49,048 nt of DNA from Mycobacterium sp. (lineage in GTDB: Bacteria; Actinomycetota; Actinomycetes; Mycobacteriales; Mycobacteriaceae): positions 1 to 49,048 of the forward strand of contig NZ_JAICZA010000014.1 of assembly GCF_025933915.1 (NCBI RefSeq), given 5' to 3'. How positions within the stretch are numbered: the stretch's first letter is position 1; the number at the start of each line of letters is the position of its first letter. This document shows, piece after piece, positions 17,843 through 25,604 of this stretch. The notes below the pieces were generated by a model. The model was not told the DNA's origin, did not search any database, and saw nothing but the letters and a program-made list of their open reading frames with translations. Position numbers and translations under genes: made by a program.

Positions 17843-20059
17843 CTAATCGGATTCTGTCGGCAATCGGAAGGTGATGTCGACGGTGGTGCCGGTGGCGGCG
17901 GTCTCGAGTTCCGTCGAATGGCTGAGTGCTTTGATCAGCGGCAGGCCGCGGCCACCGTTGACCGGCTTGGGGGCCGGCGTCTTCCACGAACCGTAATCAG
18001 TGATCCGAGCGCGTACTTCGCCGTCACCGAGGCTGACTTCGACCACCATGGTCCCGGCGACGAATCCCCGGTACGCGTGCTCGACGCAATTGGTGCAGGC
18101 CTCGCTGACGACCAGCACGATGTCGGCGGCCGGCTCATCCGTTATGTGGGCGGCGCGCAGCCAGGCCGCCAGCCGGTGCCGGACACGGACCAATTGATCT
18201 GCGGTGGCATCACTTTCGATGCGTAGTGGTGTCTGGTGGTGGCGGTAGATCACCATAGCTACATCGTCGTCATACCCCGCTTCCGGCGCCAGCTCACGAA
18301 GCATCGCGTCAGCGACGGCGTCCAAAGGTAATGTCATCGTCTGGTCCAGAACGTCTGCCGCGCGGGCGATTCCGTCGTCGATCGACTCGTGTTTGCGTTC
18401 CACCAGCCCGTCGGTGAACAGCATGAGCGTGGATCCGGGCGGCAGCAGCCGGGTGGTCTGCGGGCGCGGTTCGTCTCGGCGGACCGCGAGCGGTACCGAT
18501 GCGGCATCGGTCAGCAGGGTCGTCGTCCCGGGCTCGGGTCCGGTGAGTACGGCCGGCATGTGACCGGCATTGCTGTACTGCAGGACCCCGGTTTCGGTGT
18601 CCAGGATCGCGAGAAAGACGGTGGTGCAATAGGCATTCGGGATGAGCGATGCCGCCGAGTCGAGCTGATCGAGCAGCACCGCGGGCTCGGCGCCATTGAT
18701 CAACAGTGCGCGCGCGGAACTGCGGAGTTGCCCCATGATCGCGGCCGCCGGCAGGCCGCGGCCCACGCAGTCGCCGACCACGATGCCGATGCGGTGCTCG
18801 CCGATCGGCAGCACGTCATACCAGTCACCGCCGATCTCCAAGGGCAGCACCGCGGGTTCGTAGCGCACCGTGAAGCCCGGCGGGGGCTGGATCGGTGGCA
18901 GCATGGCACGCTGCAACGTCAGCGACGTCTCGCGCGCGTTCTCGAACTGACGAACGTGCTGCATTGCCAGACTGAGATGGCTGATCAGCACGGTGACCAG
19001 CAGGCGGTCTTCCGCGCTGATCCAGCGGGGTGTGCGGAGCTCCAGCCACAGCGCCAGGTCCCCGGTACCGGAGAGCACCGCGACCAATCCTCGTGCCTTA
19101 CCGGGATGATCAGGCGACTCAACGGTTTTCGCCGTCAACGGTAGTTGTTGACGTGCGTCGGAGAAGGTATGCCGCAACCACGGATCGAGCCCGCGCCACG
19201 ACGCTGCCGAGGGTTCGCCCGCCGCGTGGACCGTCGGGTCGCCCTCGCCGCTGGGCCACGAGACTGCGACCACGCGTTGCACATCGATTGCCGCGCGGCA
19301 CTCGTCGAGCGTGATCGACAGCAACTCGTCCACGCTCTTGGCCACCGCCACCGCCGTGGCCAGGCGCAGCACCGCGCTCTCCCGCGCCGCGAAAGCGCGT
19401 TCCGCGGTGATATCTCGAACCGTCCCGACGTAGGCGTCGCGGTCGCTGCCGGATTCCTTGACCGCGTTGATGCTCACCTTCACCCAGGCGAGATGCCCGT
19501 CACCGTGGCGGATCGGCGCTTCGTAGTCGGCCCTGCCATGGTTCGCCACTTGGCCTATTTGTTCGGCCGCGGTCTTCGTGTCGACCAGCCAGGGGTGCGG
19601 CCATCGGTACGGCAAACCCTCGCTCGGAAACCCGATGATCTCGATGAAGGCGCTGTTCGTTTCGACCACGGAGCCTTCGTGATCGGCGACGAAGAACCCT
19701 TCCTGCAGCGAATTCACCAGTGCGTTGCGGAATTTGTCGCGGTCGGCCAGCCCCTCGGCGCGGGCCCGCTGTTCGGCGTAGCGCCTGTTGCCGTCGATGA
19801 AGCCGCGCATGGCCACGTCAAGCGGAACCAGCAGCTGCAGCAGGAACTCCAGGGCGACCGGCGCATCGATGCGCACGTCTTGCGCGATTTCAAAGACCAG
19901 CCGTACGTGGTTCTCGACGATTTCGAGAAGGCTGATTTGTTCCTGTAGTGCCGTGCGACCGAGCTCGTACCCGATCGCCAGGCTGGCCTCGTCGCGGGTG
20001 TCCAGATAGGCACGCAACGCGGCGGCGTACTGCGCGTGGAATCCGTCGTGCTCGCTCAT
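17843..20059 (-). CDS. RsbU-like PP2C phosphatase fused to RsbW-like kinase domain (RsbU_N-PAS-GAF-SpoIIE-HATPase)
   Basis: A 738-residue cytoplasmic signalling protein. In order: RsbU N-terminal helical domain (about 1-95, GYELGRTALQEQISLLEIV), which in Bacillus binds RsbT; a PAS domain (about 110-220, DHEGSVVETNSAFIEIIGF); a GAF-like domain (about 230-375); a SpoIIE/PP2C phosphatase (about 385-600) with metal residues in GGDWYDV, VVGDCVGRGLPAA, LFTDGLVE and YDDDVAMV; and a histidine-kinase-like ATPase (about 610-738) with N box VVSEACTNCVEHAYRG and G boxes ITDYGSW and GGRGLPLIKALS. The last domain is RsbW/SpoIIAB-like. The phosphatase should dephosphorylate an anti-anti-sigma factor while the ATPase domain may bind or phosphorylate it. 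ATG at 20059 overlaps the rsbX stop (ATGA). It is the last gene of the rsb operon. Confidence 0.92.
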   Translation of the reverse strand: MSEHDGFHAQYAAALRAYLDTRDEASLAIGYELGRTALQEQISLLEIVENHVRLVFEIAQDVRIDAPVALEFLLQLLVPLDVAMRGFIDGNRRYAEQRARAEGLADRDKFRNALVNSLQEGFFVADHEGSVVETNSAFIEIIGFPSEGLPYRWPHPWLVDTKTAAEQIGQVANHGRADYEAPIRHGDGHLAWVKVSINAVKESGSDRDAYVGTVRDITAERAFAARESAVLRLATAVAVAKSVDELLSITLDECRAAIDVQRVVAVSWPSGEGDPTVHAAGEPSAASWRGLDPWLRHTFSDARQQLPLTAKTVESPDHPGKARGLVAVLSGTGDLALWLELRTPRWISAEDRLLVTVLISHLSLAMQHVRQFENARETSLTLQRAMLPPIQPPPGFTVRYEPAVLPLEIGGDWYDVLPIGEHRIGIVVGDCVGRGLPAAAIMGQLRSSARALLINGAEPAVLLDQLDSAASLIPNAYCTTVFLAILDTETGVLQYSNAGHMPAVLTGPEPGTTTLLTDAASVPLAVRRDEPRPQTTRLLPPGSTLMLFTDGLVERKHESIDDGIARAADVLDQTMTLPLDAVADAMLRELAPEAGYDDDVAMVIYRHHQTPLRIESDATADQLVRVRHRLAAWLRAAHITDEPAADIVLVVSEACTNCVEHAYRGFVAGTMVVEVSLGDGEVRARITDYGSWKTPAPKPVNGGRGLPLIKALSHSTELETAATGTTVDITFRLPTESD

Positions 20060-20682
20060 GTCAACGCCCCCCTGTGACGTGCGGTCAACACCATCGCATC
20101 GTCGGATTCCTTGGCGTGCTTCCCGAGGAGTTCCTCAGCGATAGCCATAGCGGGGGCCGAGAAGTCGATGTGGTCCAAATAATCTTCGGCGATTCCATCG
20201 GTTCTCATCACGAGTAGGTCGCCGGGGCGAATCGAAACTACCTGCGCGGGCCTGATTTCCGGAATGCGGTAGCCGACGATGCCCGCGGTGAGGCGTGCAC
20301 TGGAGCGAACCTTGGCCCCGGTCGGTGCCTTGGCCACCAGATCGGCGGAGACGTTGCCGACACCGGTCCAGGTAAGCGTGTTGGCGGCAAAATCCAACCG
20401 CGCCAACGTCATTGCGACTCCTCTGGTGCCGGTCAGCACGCGGTGGCAGAGCTGAATCAAAACCTCCAGCCGCTCGGAACAGGCGCGGTTGACCGCATCG
20501 ATAGCACGCAGCGCAGCTTCCGCGGCAGCCGGCCCGTGGCCGAGGCCGTCCATTACGCCGAACAGCGCGGCCCCACCGTCGATGTCGACGGCGATACCAC
20601 GATCGCCGGAGGTGTACTCGCTGGGCAAAGGGCGGCCCGCCCTTCCCCACTCGATGGGTCCGAAGCGGCCGCTTTCATGCAC
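20056..20682 (-). CDS. rsbX: RsbX-like PP2C phosphatase of the stressosome
   Basis: A 208-residue single-domain SpoIIE/PP2C phosphatase. Metal-binding motifs are ALFGVMDGLGHGPAAAEA, VMRTDGIAEDY and ESDDAMVL. In Bacillus, RsbX removes phosphates from RsbR and RsbS and so resets the stressosome after stress; its place between rsbT and the RsbU-like gene fits this role. The GTG start at 20682 overlaps the end of rsbT by 8 nt and has no Shine-Dalgarno, so translation is probably coupled. Its stop overlaps the next start by 4 nt. Confidence 0.88.
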   Translation of the reverse strand: MHESGRFGPIEWGRAGRPLPSEYTSGDRGIAVDIDGGAALFGVMDGLGHGPAAAEAALRAIDAVNRACSERLEVLIQLCHRVLTGTRGVAMTLARLDFAANTLTWTGVGNVSADLVAKAPTGAKVRSSARLTAGIVGYRIPEIRPAQVVSIRPGDLLVMRTDGIAEDYLDHIDFSAPAMAIAEELLGKHAKESDDAMVLTARHRGALT

Positions 20683-21088
20683 GGGGAGGGACCCATTTCC
20701 ACATTTCGATGACGGTTCCCTGGCCGACAGTGGACTCGACGACCAACCGGTCCATCAAACGGCGCGCGCCCGGCAGCCCCATCCCCAGCCCGCGGCCGGT
20801 CGAATATCCGTCCTCCATCGCGCGTTCGATGTCGGCGATCCCCGGCCCCTGATCCTCGGCGCGCACCACCAGGGCCTTGCGGCCCTCCCGGTCGGCCACC
20901 CCGACGCGGACGGCGCCGCGACCGGCGTAGCTGGTGATGTTACGTGCGATTTCCGAGATCGCCGTGGCGATCATCGTGACGTCGGTCAGGGAGAATCCCA
21001 GATCAAGGGCGAGTTGGTGTCCGGCTTTGCGGGCGTCGACGATGTCGTCGGGATTGTCGATGGCGACGACGATATCAGTCGCCACCAT
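20675..21088 (-). CDS. rsbT: RsbT switch kinase of the stressosome
   Basis: A 137-residue GHKL serine/threonine kinase. The N box is SEIARNITSYAGRG (Asn50), G1 is AEDQGPGIADIERAMEDG, and G2 is STGRGLGMGLPGARRLMD; these match Bacillus RsbT nearly position by position. Bound to the RsbR/RsbS complex, RsbT is inactive; on stress it phosphorylates RsbS and RsbR, leaves, and activates an RsbU phosphatase. Here the RsbU N-terminal domain is found in the last gene of the same operon. ATG at 21088 lies inside the 3' end of rsbS (14-nt overlap). Confidence 0.93.
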   Translation of the reverse strand: MVATDIVVAIDNPDDIVDARKAGHQLALDLGFSLTDVTMIATAISEIARNITSYAGRGAVRVGVADREGRKALVVRAEDQGPGIADIERAMEDGYSTGRGLGMGLPGARRLMDRLVVESTVGQGTVIEMWKWVPPRA

Positions 21089-21464
21089 CGCGCCCGATCG
21101 TCGGTTTTCGCTGCGCCAGTTGGCGATTCAGGAGGGAAAGGCCTTCCTCCAGGTCCAGCGCGGTGCTCATGTCGTCGAACGCAAGACCAAGCTGGACCAT
21201 CGCGAAGGCCACCTCCGGCTGCAGACCGACGATCACCGTGTCCGCACCGCGCAGCCGGGTCATGTGCGCGATCGTGCGCAGCGACCGGGCCGCGAAGGAA
21301 TCCATCACGTCGATGGCGGTGACGTCGACGATGATGCCCTGCGCGCGGAACCGGCTGACGCGCTCCATCAGGTCGTAGCGCAACCGCTCGGCGTCGGAGT
21401 CGGAGAGCGCGGCCTGCACCGACGCGATGAGGATCGAACCCTGTTTCAGGATCGGTACTGGCAT
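21075..21464 (-). CDS. rsbS: RsbS STAS-domain stressosome scaffold
   Basis: A 129-residue single STAS domain. The phosphorylation site equivalent to Bacillus RsbS Ser59 is Ser56 in AIDVMDSFAARSL, and the family helix GADTVIVGLQPEVAFAMVQLG follows. RsbS and RsbR co-assemble into the large stressosome that holds RsbT. The frame is open upstream to 21566, but ATG at 21464 gives the normal start (MPVPILKQGSILIASVQ) and lies 22 nt after the rsbR stop. The only Shine-Dalgarno is a weak GAGCG, so coupling to rsbR is likely. Confidence 0.92.
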   Translation of the reverse strand: MPVPILKQGSILIASVQAALSDSDAERLRYDLMERVSRFRAQGIIVDVTAIDVMDSFAARSLRTIAHMTRLRGADTVIVGLQPEVAFAMVQLGLAFDDMSTALDLEEGLSLLNRQLAQRKPTIGRDGGD

Positions 21465-21486
21465 GCGGCGCTCGCGTTCCTGACTG

Positions 21487-22389
21487 TCACCCGGTCTGGT
21501 CGCCGGTGCGGGTGACCTCGTAACCCAGCAATCGCTCGGCTTCCTCGATACCACCCTGCAGGTCACCGACGGCGTTCATCTTCGATAGATCGAGGCCGAT
21601 CGTCACCAGCGTCAGCGCAATTTCGGAGGACAGGCCGGTGATGATCACGCTGGCACCCATCAACCCCGACGCGTCGACCGTCTGCACCAGGTGGTTGGCC
21701 ACCGTCGAGTCGATGGTCGGCACGCCGGTGATGTCGATAACCACCACCTTCGCGCGGTTGGCGCGGATGGCCCGCAACAGCTGCTCGGTGACCTGGCGAG
21801 CGCGCTGACTGTCGAGCACACCGATGATCGGCAGGATCAGCAGCTGTTCACGCACCTGCAGCACCGGCGTCGACAGCTCCCGGATCGCCTCCTGTTGCTG
21901 GCGGATGATGCGCTCGCGTTCCTGCACGAAGCTGACCGCGACGGTATTGGCGATCCGGTTGGCCGCCGGCTCGTAGGCGTCCAGCACCCGGTTGAGCATC
22001 TCGAATTCGGTCTGGTACTTCTCGAACAACGAGCGCGCCAGCACGTCGCGGAGCAGCAGGACGATGCCGACGACCTCGTCGGTTTCCACGCCTCGCGGGA
22101 TGATGCGTTCGGACAGGTCACGCGCATAGGCCTGCAGCGCCTCGACGCTTCCGGTCTCGAGTACCTCGACGTAGTTGTCGTAGACGGCCGTCGCTTCGGA
22201 AAACAGCTCCTCAGGGGTCATCGCGGTGAGCAGCTCGGCCTCGGTGATGCGGCGGGCCCATTCCTCCCGCAAAACGGTCCGATTCTGCCGGAGATGCTGA
22301 ACTAGCTGGGGCAACAACCCCTCGCTGGAAATGCCGACGACTTGCGCTGTGGTGCCGGTACTGTTGAAATCCGACGGCGAATCAGACAT
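21487..22389 (-). CDS. rsbR: RsbR-type stressosome sensor/co-antagonist
   Basis: A 300-residue protein with an N-terminal helical, globin-like sensor domain (about 22-165) joined by a linker helix (about 155-185) to a C-terminal STAS domain (about 186-290). Of the two phospho-sites of Bacillus RsbRA, Thr171 aligns with Ser228 in TIDSTVANHL and Thr205 with Thr260 in SSEIALTLVTIG, so both remain phosphorylatable. No heme or flavin site is evident; the signal is unknown. ATG at 22389 has a strong ribosome-binding site (GGGGAGG). It is the first gene of the operon and is divergent from rsfB. Confidence 0.93.
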   Translation of the reverse strand: MSDSPSDFNSTGTTAQVVGISSEGLLPQLVQHLRQNRTVLREEWARRITEAELLTAMTPEELFSEATAVYDNYVEVLETGSVEALQAYARDLSERIIPRGVETDEVVGIVLLLRDVLARSLFEKYQTEFEMLNRVLDAYEPAANRIANTVAVSFVQERERIIRQQQEAIRELSTPVLQVREQLLILPIIGVLDSQRARQVTEQLLRAIRANRAKVVVIDITGVPTIDSTVANHLVQTVDASGLMGASVIITGLSSEIALTLVTIGLDLSKMNAVGDLQGGIEEAERLLGYEVTRTGDQTG

Positions 22390-22443
22390 ATGGCCTCCCC
22401 AGGCCTCCCGAGTACACGTCACGCCCTGCGGTCTGCAGTTCCC

Positions 22444-22466
22444 GTTTGTGAGACTAGCCTGGGTTG
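22444..22466. promoter_or_regulatory. Candidate bidirectional promoter between rsbR and rsfB
   Basis: Around CTAG at 22454-22457 both strands show a TANNNT box: TAGCCT on plus (22455-22460) toward rsfB and TAGTCT on minus (22451-22456) toward rsbR. On plus, GTTT (22444) and GGGTTG (22461) resemble a SigF/SigB-type promoter (GTTT, GGGTAT), but the 13-nt spacer is short and the last bases differ. This is a candidate only. Confidence 0.25.
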
Positions 22467-22558
22467 TCGCGGGGCACGTGTAGAGGGCATATTCTTCCCG
22501 CAGTTCGTACGGCAGGCTAGGGTTGAACGACGCCACGGCCCAGGACAAAGGATTGCCA

Positions 22559-22924
22559 TTGTCAGCTCCTGACTCGATTACCACGTTGGTTGAGGACCAC
22601 GACGGTGTTTCCGTGGTCAGTGTCAGCGGCGAAATCGATTTGGTCACGGCTCCCGCCCTGGAACAGGCCATCGGCGCAGTCGTTGTGGAGAATCCCCCGG
22701 CGCTGGTCATCGATCTCTCGGCGGTGGAGTTCCTTGGTTCGGTCGGGCTGAAGATCCTGGCCGCGACCTACGAGAAGTTGGGCAAGGACACCGGGTTCGG
22801 CGTGGTCGCGCGCGGCCCGGCCACCCGGCGGCCGATTCATCTGACCGGTCTGGACAAGACCTTCCCGCTGTACCCGACGCTCGACGATGCGTTGACCGCG
22901 GTGCGGGACGGCAAACTCAACTGA
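22559..22924 (+). CDS. rsfB: RsfB-like anti-anti-sigma factor
   Basis: A 121-residue STAS-domain protein that in its dephosphorylated state should sequester an anti-sigma factor (UsfX/RsbW type) and free SigF. DLSAVEFLGSVGLKILAAT carries the conserved phosphoserine position Ser61. It matches M. tuberculosis Rv3687c (RsfB) closely in sequence and length. TTG at 22559 is chosen because it aligns with the RsfB N-terminus (MSAPDSIT) and follows AAAGGA with 6-nt spacing; an upstream in-frame TTG at 22523 would add 12 residues. Being divergent from the stressosome operon suggests it is the output of that module, but that link is inferred. Confidence 0.92.
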   Translation: MSAPDSITTLVEDHDGVSVVSVSGEIDLVTAPALEQAIGAVVVENPPALVIDLSAVEFLGSVGLKILAATYEKLGKDTGFGVVARGPATRRPIHLTGLDKTFPLYPTLDDALTAVRDGKLN

Positions 22925-22961
22925 TAGCACTTCACCCGCGACACCCGGCGCGCCAGGTGCG

Positions 22962-23522
22962 ATGATCACCGCTATGGACGTCGATCATCCGCGCGACGAC
23001 CAGCGATGGGATCGCCGTGAGCGTGGCGAAACCGAAGTGCAACGGCTGGACCGCAATTGGAACAGCCTGCTGCAGGAGCTGCGCGTGGTTCAGACCGGGG
23101 TGCAGCTGCTGACCGGTTTCCTGCTGACGCTGCCGTTTCAGCAGCGTTTCGATGTGCTCGGACACCACATGCGCGATGTCTATCTGGCCACGGTGGTGTG
23201 TTCGGTGAGCGCTACGGTGTTGCTGATCGCCCCGGTTGCCATGCACCGGATACTTTTCCGGCGTCATCGGCTTCAGGTTCTCGTGTCCGCCGCTCACCGC
23301 TGTGCCTATGCCGGGCTGGGCCTGCTCGGCCTGGCGCTTATCGGCATGACCGTCATCATTTTCGCCGCGGTCGCCGGGCGGAATGTGGGGCTGGTCGCCG
23401 GAGCGTGCGCGCTGCCGCTGTTCACGTTCTTCTGGTTCGTGCTGCCACTGATGCTGCGCACTCGCGGAATGGACACGCGCTCTCAGTCAGCGGCCGGGCG
23501 CGAGCGCCGCGATCCGGGTTGA
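22962..23522 (+). CDS. DUF6328-family four-helix membrane protein
   Basis: A 186-residue protein with a charged N-terminal head (about 1-40, DHPRDDQRWDRRERGETEVQ) and four transmembrane helices at about 43-62, 74-95, 112-134 and 140-160. QELRVVQTGVQLLTGFLLTLPF and HRCAYAGLGLLGLALIGMTV match the DUF6328 family. The function is unknown. ATG at 22962 is used; ATG at 22974 (MDVDHPRDD) is equally possible because neither has a good ribosome-binding site. It follows rsfB by 37 nt and may be co-transcribed with it. Its last 36 nt overlap the end of the convergent HAD gene. Confidence 0.8.
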   Translation: MITAMDVDHPRDDQRWDRRERGETEVQRLDRNWNSLLQELRVVQTGVQLLTGFLLTLPFQQRFDVLGHHMRDVYLATVVCSVSATVLLIAPVAMHRILFRRHRLQVLVSAAHRCAYAGLGLLGLALIGMTVIIFAAVAGRNVGLVAGACALPLFTFFWFVLPLMLRTRGMDTRSQSAAGRERRDPG

Positions 23523-24167
23523 TTCCAGATGGTCGAGCAGGTCTTGCGGATCGGCGAAGATCGGGGCGGCCCCGGCCTCCTGCAACTCCGCGCGGGAGAT
23601 GCCGCCGCACAGCAGCCCGATGCACGGCACCGCCGCACCCGCCGCCGCGTGGGCATCCCATACGGCGTCCCCGACGAACACGGCGTGCTCGGCATCCACC
23701 CCGGCCCGGTCCAGCGCGACCCGCACGATGCCCGGTTCGGGTTTGGCGGTGTCGACGTCACGGGACGACGTCGTCTCGGAGATGACGTCGTCACAATCGA
23801 GCACCGTGCGCAAGATCTTCAATTCGTCCTCGGGTGCCGAGCTGGCGAGCACGACCTGCAGCCCCAGGTCCGCGACGCGGCGCAGCAGTGCGCGCGCTCC
23901 GGGCAACGGTTCTGACAGCGCGGTGATCTCCCGGTAGTACCGGCTGTGCTGGTCACTGAGCCGCTCCTGTACGTCGGGCGGCGCGTCGTCGGACAGCGTT
24001 CGCACCAGCCTCGAGCCGTCCATGCCGATGCAGCGGTGGATCTGCCACGACGCCACCACGATGCCTTCGGCGTCGAAAGCGCGCCGCCATGCGTGGACGT
24101 GCAGGTAGTTGGAATCCACCAGGGTTCCGTCGACGTCGAACAGGACGGCGGGTGTGCCGCGTGTCAT
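23487..24167 (-). CDS. HAD-superfamily phosphatase (phosphoglycolate phosphatase/beta-phosphoglucomutase-like)
   Basis: A 226-residue HAD hydrolase, subfamily IA. Motif I is LFDVDGTLVDSN with both aspartates, motif II is VLASSAPE, the motif III lysine is in TAKPEPGIV, and motif IV is FVGDAVWDAHAA. The cap domain is alpha-helical (residues about 18-85). It should hydrolyse a phosphate ester of a small molecule; the substrate is not predictable. ATG at 24167 has no clear Shine-Dalgarno, and a weak -10 (TATGCC) stands 6 nt upstream. It converges on the DUF6328 gene. Confidence 0.88.
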   Translation of the reverse strand: MTRGTPAVLFDVDGTLVDSNYLHVHAWRRAFDAEGIVVASWQIHRCIGMDGSRLVRTLSDDAPPDVQERLSDQHSRYYREITALSEPLPGARALLRRVADLGLQVVLASSAPEDELKILRTVLDCDDVISETTSSRDVDTAKPEPGIVRVALDRAGVDAEHAVFVGDAVWDAHAAAGAAVPCIGLLCGGISRAELQEAGAAPIFADPQDLLDHLESTRIAALAPGR

Positions 24168-24504
24168 GTGCCGGGCATACCCATGCCGGGCCGGGCTGAC
24201 ACCAGCCAGGGGCGGGACGTCGTGGCGGTCCGCAAAACGGCGGCGACTTTCATACCGGTCATCCGTACGAATGACACTGGTACACAGCGGTTCTCACGAG
24301 TATTCACATCCGATTGCCGCCCCGGCCGGCCGGCTCGTCACGCCCGGGCGCGAGCGGAGACCTCCTGGCGCGTAAGCGATCGCATAGTGCAGCCGAAATT
24401 TCTCTCTCAGATCGGTGTAGGGCGTGCGTGAACGGGGTACTGCATGCGCCACGGGTGAGTACAGGAAAGTGCGTCAGCCCGCTTGAGAGCAGGGAGGAAC
24501 TCCG
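24168..24504. other. 337-bp intergenic region between divergent HAD and DUF4193 genes
   Basis: No protein-coding frame with convincing composition, tRNA or long repeat is seen here. A short imperfect dyad (GGCAT-N4-ATGCC) is close to the HAD start. A good Shine-Dalgarno (GGGAGGAA) precedes the DUF4193 start. No clean TANNNT -10 box at a useful distance was found on the plus strand, so the DUF4193 promoter is not located; a long 5' UTR or a small RNA is possible. Confidence 0.4.
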
Positions 24505-24807
24505 ATGGCGACCACCACTGACTACGACGCACGCCGTGTATCCGACAACGACACCCAGGACAAGTCCTCACTTCGCGAGCTGGCACCGACCCTGCAGGGG
24601 GCTGGCACCGCCGTGGTCGACGAGGACCCCAATGATGCGCACTTCTTCGAACTGCCCGGCGCCGACCTGTCCGGGGAAGAGCTGACGGTGACCGTGATTC
24701 CGCAGCGGGCCGACGAGTTCACCTGCTCGAGTTGCTATTTGGTGCAGCATCGGAGCCGGCTGCGCCACTCCAGCTCCGGCCTTCCAGTCTGCGCCGACTG
24801 CGCGTAA
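24505..24807 (+). CDS. DUF4193-family small zinc-ribbon-like protein
   Basis: A 100-residue acidic protein. The C-terminus holds two CxxC pairs (FTCSSCYLVQH and LPVCADCA), which should bind one zinc as a ribbon. The middle, VVDEDPNDAHFFELPGADLSGEEL, is typical of the actinobacterial DUF4193 family. M. tuberculosis has close relatives elsewhere in the genome (such as Rv2699c). The function is unknown; abundant small cytoplasmic proteins of this type are common in Actinobacteria. ATG at 24505 has a strong ribosome-binding site (GGGAGGAAC). Confidence 0.88.
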   Translation: MATTTDYDARRVSDNDTQDKSSLRELAPTLQGAGTAVVDEDPNDAHFFELPGADLSGEELTVTVIPQRADEFTCSSCYLVQHRSRLRHSSSGLPVCADCA

Positions 24808-24830
24808 CGCCGCACTGGTTCTACGGTCGG

Positions 24831-24848
24831 CTCCCCGTGCCAGGGGAG
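24831..24848 (+). terminator. Short hairpin after DUF4193 gene
   Basis: CTCCCC and GGGGAG pair around a 6-nt loop 24 nt after the DUF4193 stop. No T-tract follows, as is usual for mycobacterial terminators, so the call rests on position and stem alone. Confidence 0.3.
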
Positions 24849-24956
24849 ACGCGCAGCGTGCCGCAGCGCGGCCTCGCGCCTGCGCCGAAATGTCACAGGC
24901 TTGAACTAGGTTCAGCGGACAAGTCTGCGTCGGCGCCAACGGCACGTTGAGGAGTC

Positions 24957-25604
24957 ATGGAGAAGATACTGGGATCGCTCCTCGTGCTGGGGTTAGCGCT
25001 CCCGTGGTATTACGCGCAACAGGCCACCGGCAGCCTGCTGGGGGGATGTTTGGCCGGGCTGGGTGGGCTCGCTTTGGCGGTGATCATCCTGTGGTGGCTC
25101 TCGGTGCAGCGGGACCGCTATCAGGCCGACGCGCAGTGGCGGCGCGACCTCAAATGCGCGAAATCGGGGTTGCGGGCCATCGATCGGATGTCCGGTGCCG
25201 AGTTCGAGGAATTCGTTGCGGCGCAGCTTCGCATCGCGGGCTATAGCGTCACGCCGACGGCGAGCACGGGCGACTACGGCGTGGACCTGATCGCCAAGAA
25301 GGACGGCGCGCGCATGGCCGTTCAATGCAAAAGGCTGGCAAAGTCCGTCGGCGTCGCCGCGGTCCAGCAGGTCGTTTCCGGGGCGGCGCAGCACGGCTGT
25401 ATTCGGACGGTCGTCGTGACCAACCAGACGTTCACGAAGGCGGCTCGCCAATTGGCCACCACGCACCATTGCCGTCTGGTGGGGCGCACGCAATTGCGGA
25501 GCTGGACCGGGGTCGCGCCCCTTCCCGCGCGCGGTCCCCGGCGCACGCCTGGGGTCGCGCCTCACGGCGGGCGGCAGCGGCTGGAACCGGAGTTGGAAGC
25601 CTAG
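24957..25604 (+). CDS. Membrane-anchored Mrr-like nuclease
   Basis: A 215-residue protein with two transmembrane helices (about 4-20 and 27-49), a basic linker and a restriction-endonuclease-like Mrr catalytic domain (about 72-180). The active-site pattern is complete: Glu84 in SGAEFEEFVAAQL, Asp110 in GDYGVDLIAKKDG and Gln123-x-Lys125 in MAVQCKR. Mrr-type enzymes cleave (often methylated) foreign DNA; a membrane-bound form could act on incoming DNA, though its target is unknown. ATG at 24957 follows GAGGAG with 4-nt spacing. A 13-bp dyad, TGAAC-TAG-GTTCA (24902-24914), lies 42 nt upstream and could be an operator. No methyltransferase gene is adjacent. Confidence 0.83.
   Translation: MEKILGSLLVLGLALPWYYAQQATGSLLGGCLAGLGGLALAVIILWWLSVQRDRYQADAQWRRDLKCAKSGLRAIDRMSGAEFEEFVAAQLRIAGYSVTPTASTGDYGVDLIAKKDGARMAVQCKRLAKSVGVAAVQQVVSGAAQHGCIRTVVVTNQTFTKAARQLATTHHCRLVGRTQLRSWTGVAPLPARGPRRTPGVAPHGGRQRLEPELEA

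Noticed and set aside
24168-24504. A riboswitch or small RNA upstream of the DUF4193 gene.
   Set aside because: I could not find paired conserved elements of any known riboswitch, nor a promoter-terminator pair; only the length of the gap suggests it.
24902-24914. TGAAC-TAG-GTTCA as a LexA SOS box.
   Set aside because: The mycobacterial SOS box is TCGAAC-N4-GTTCGA; here the spacer is 3 nt and the outer bases differ, so only a generic dyad is claimed.
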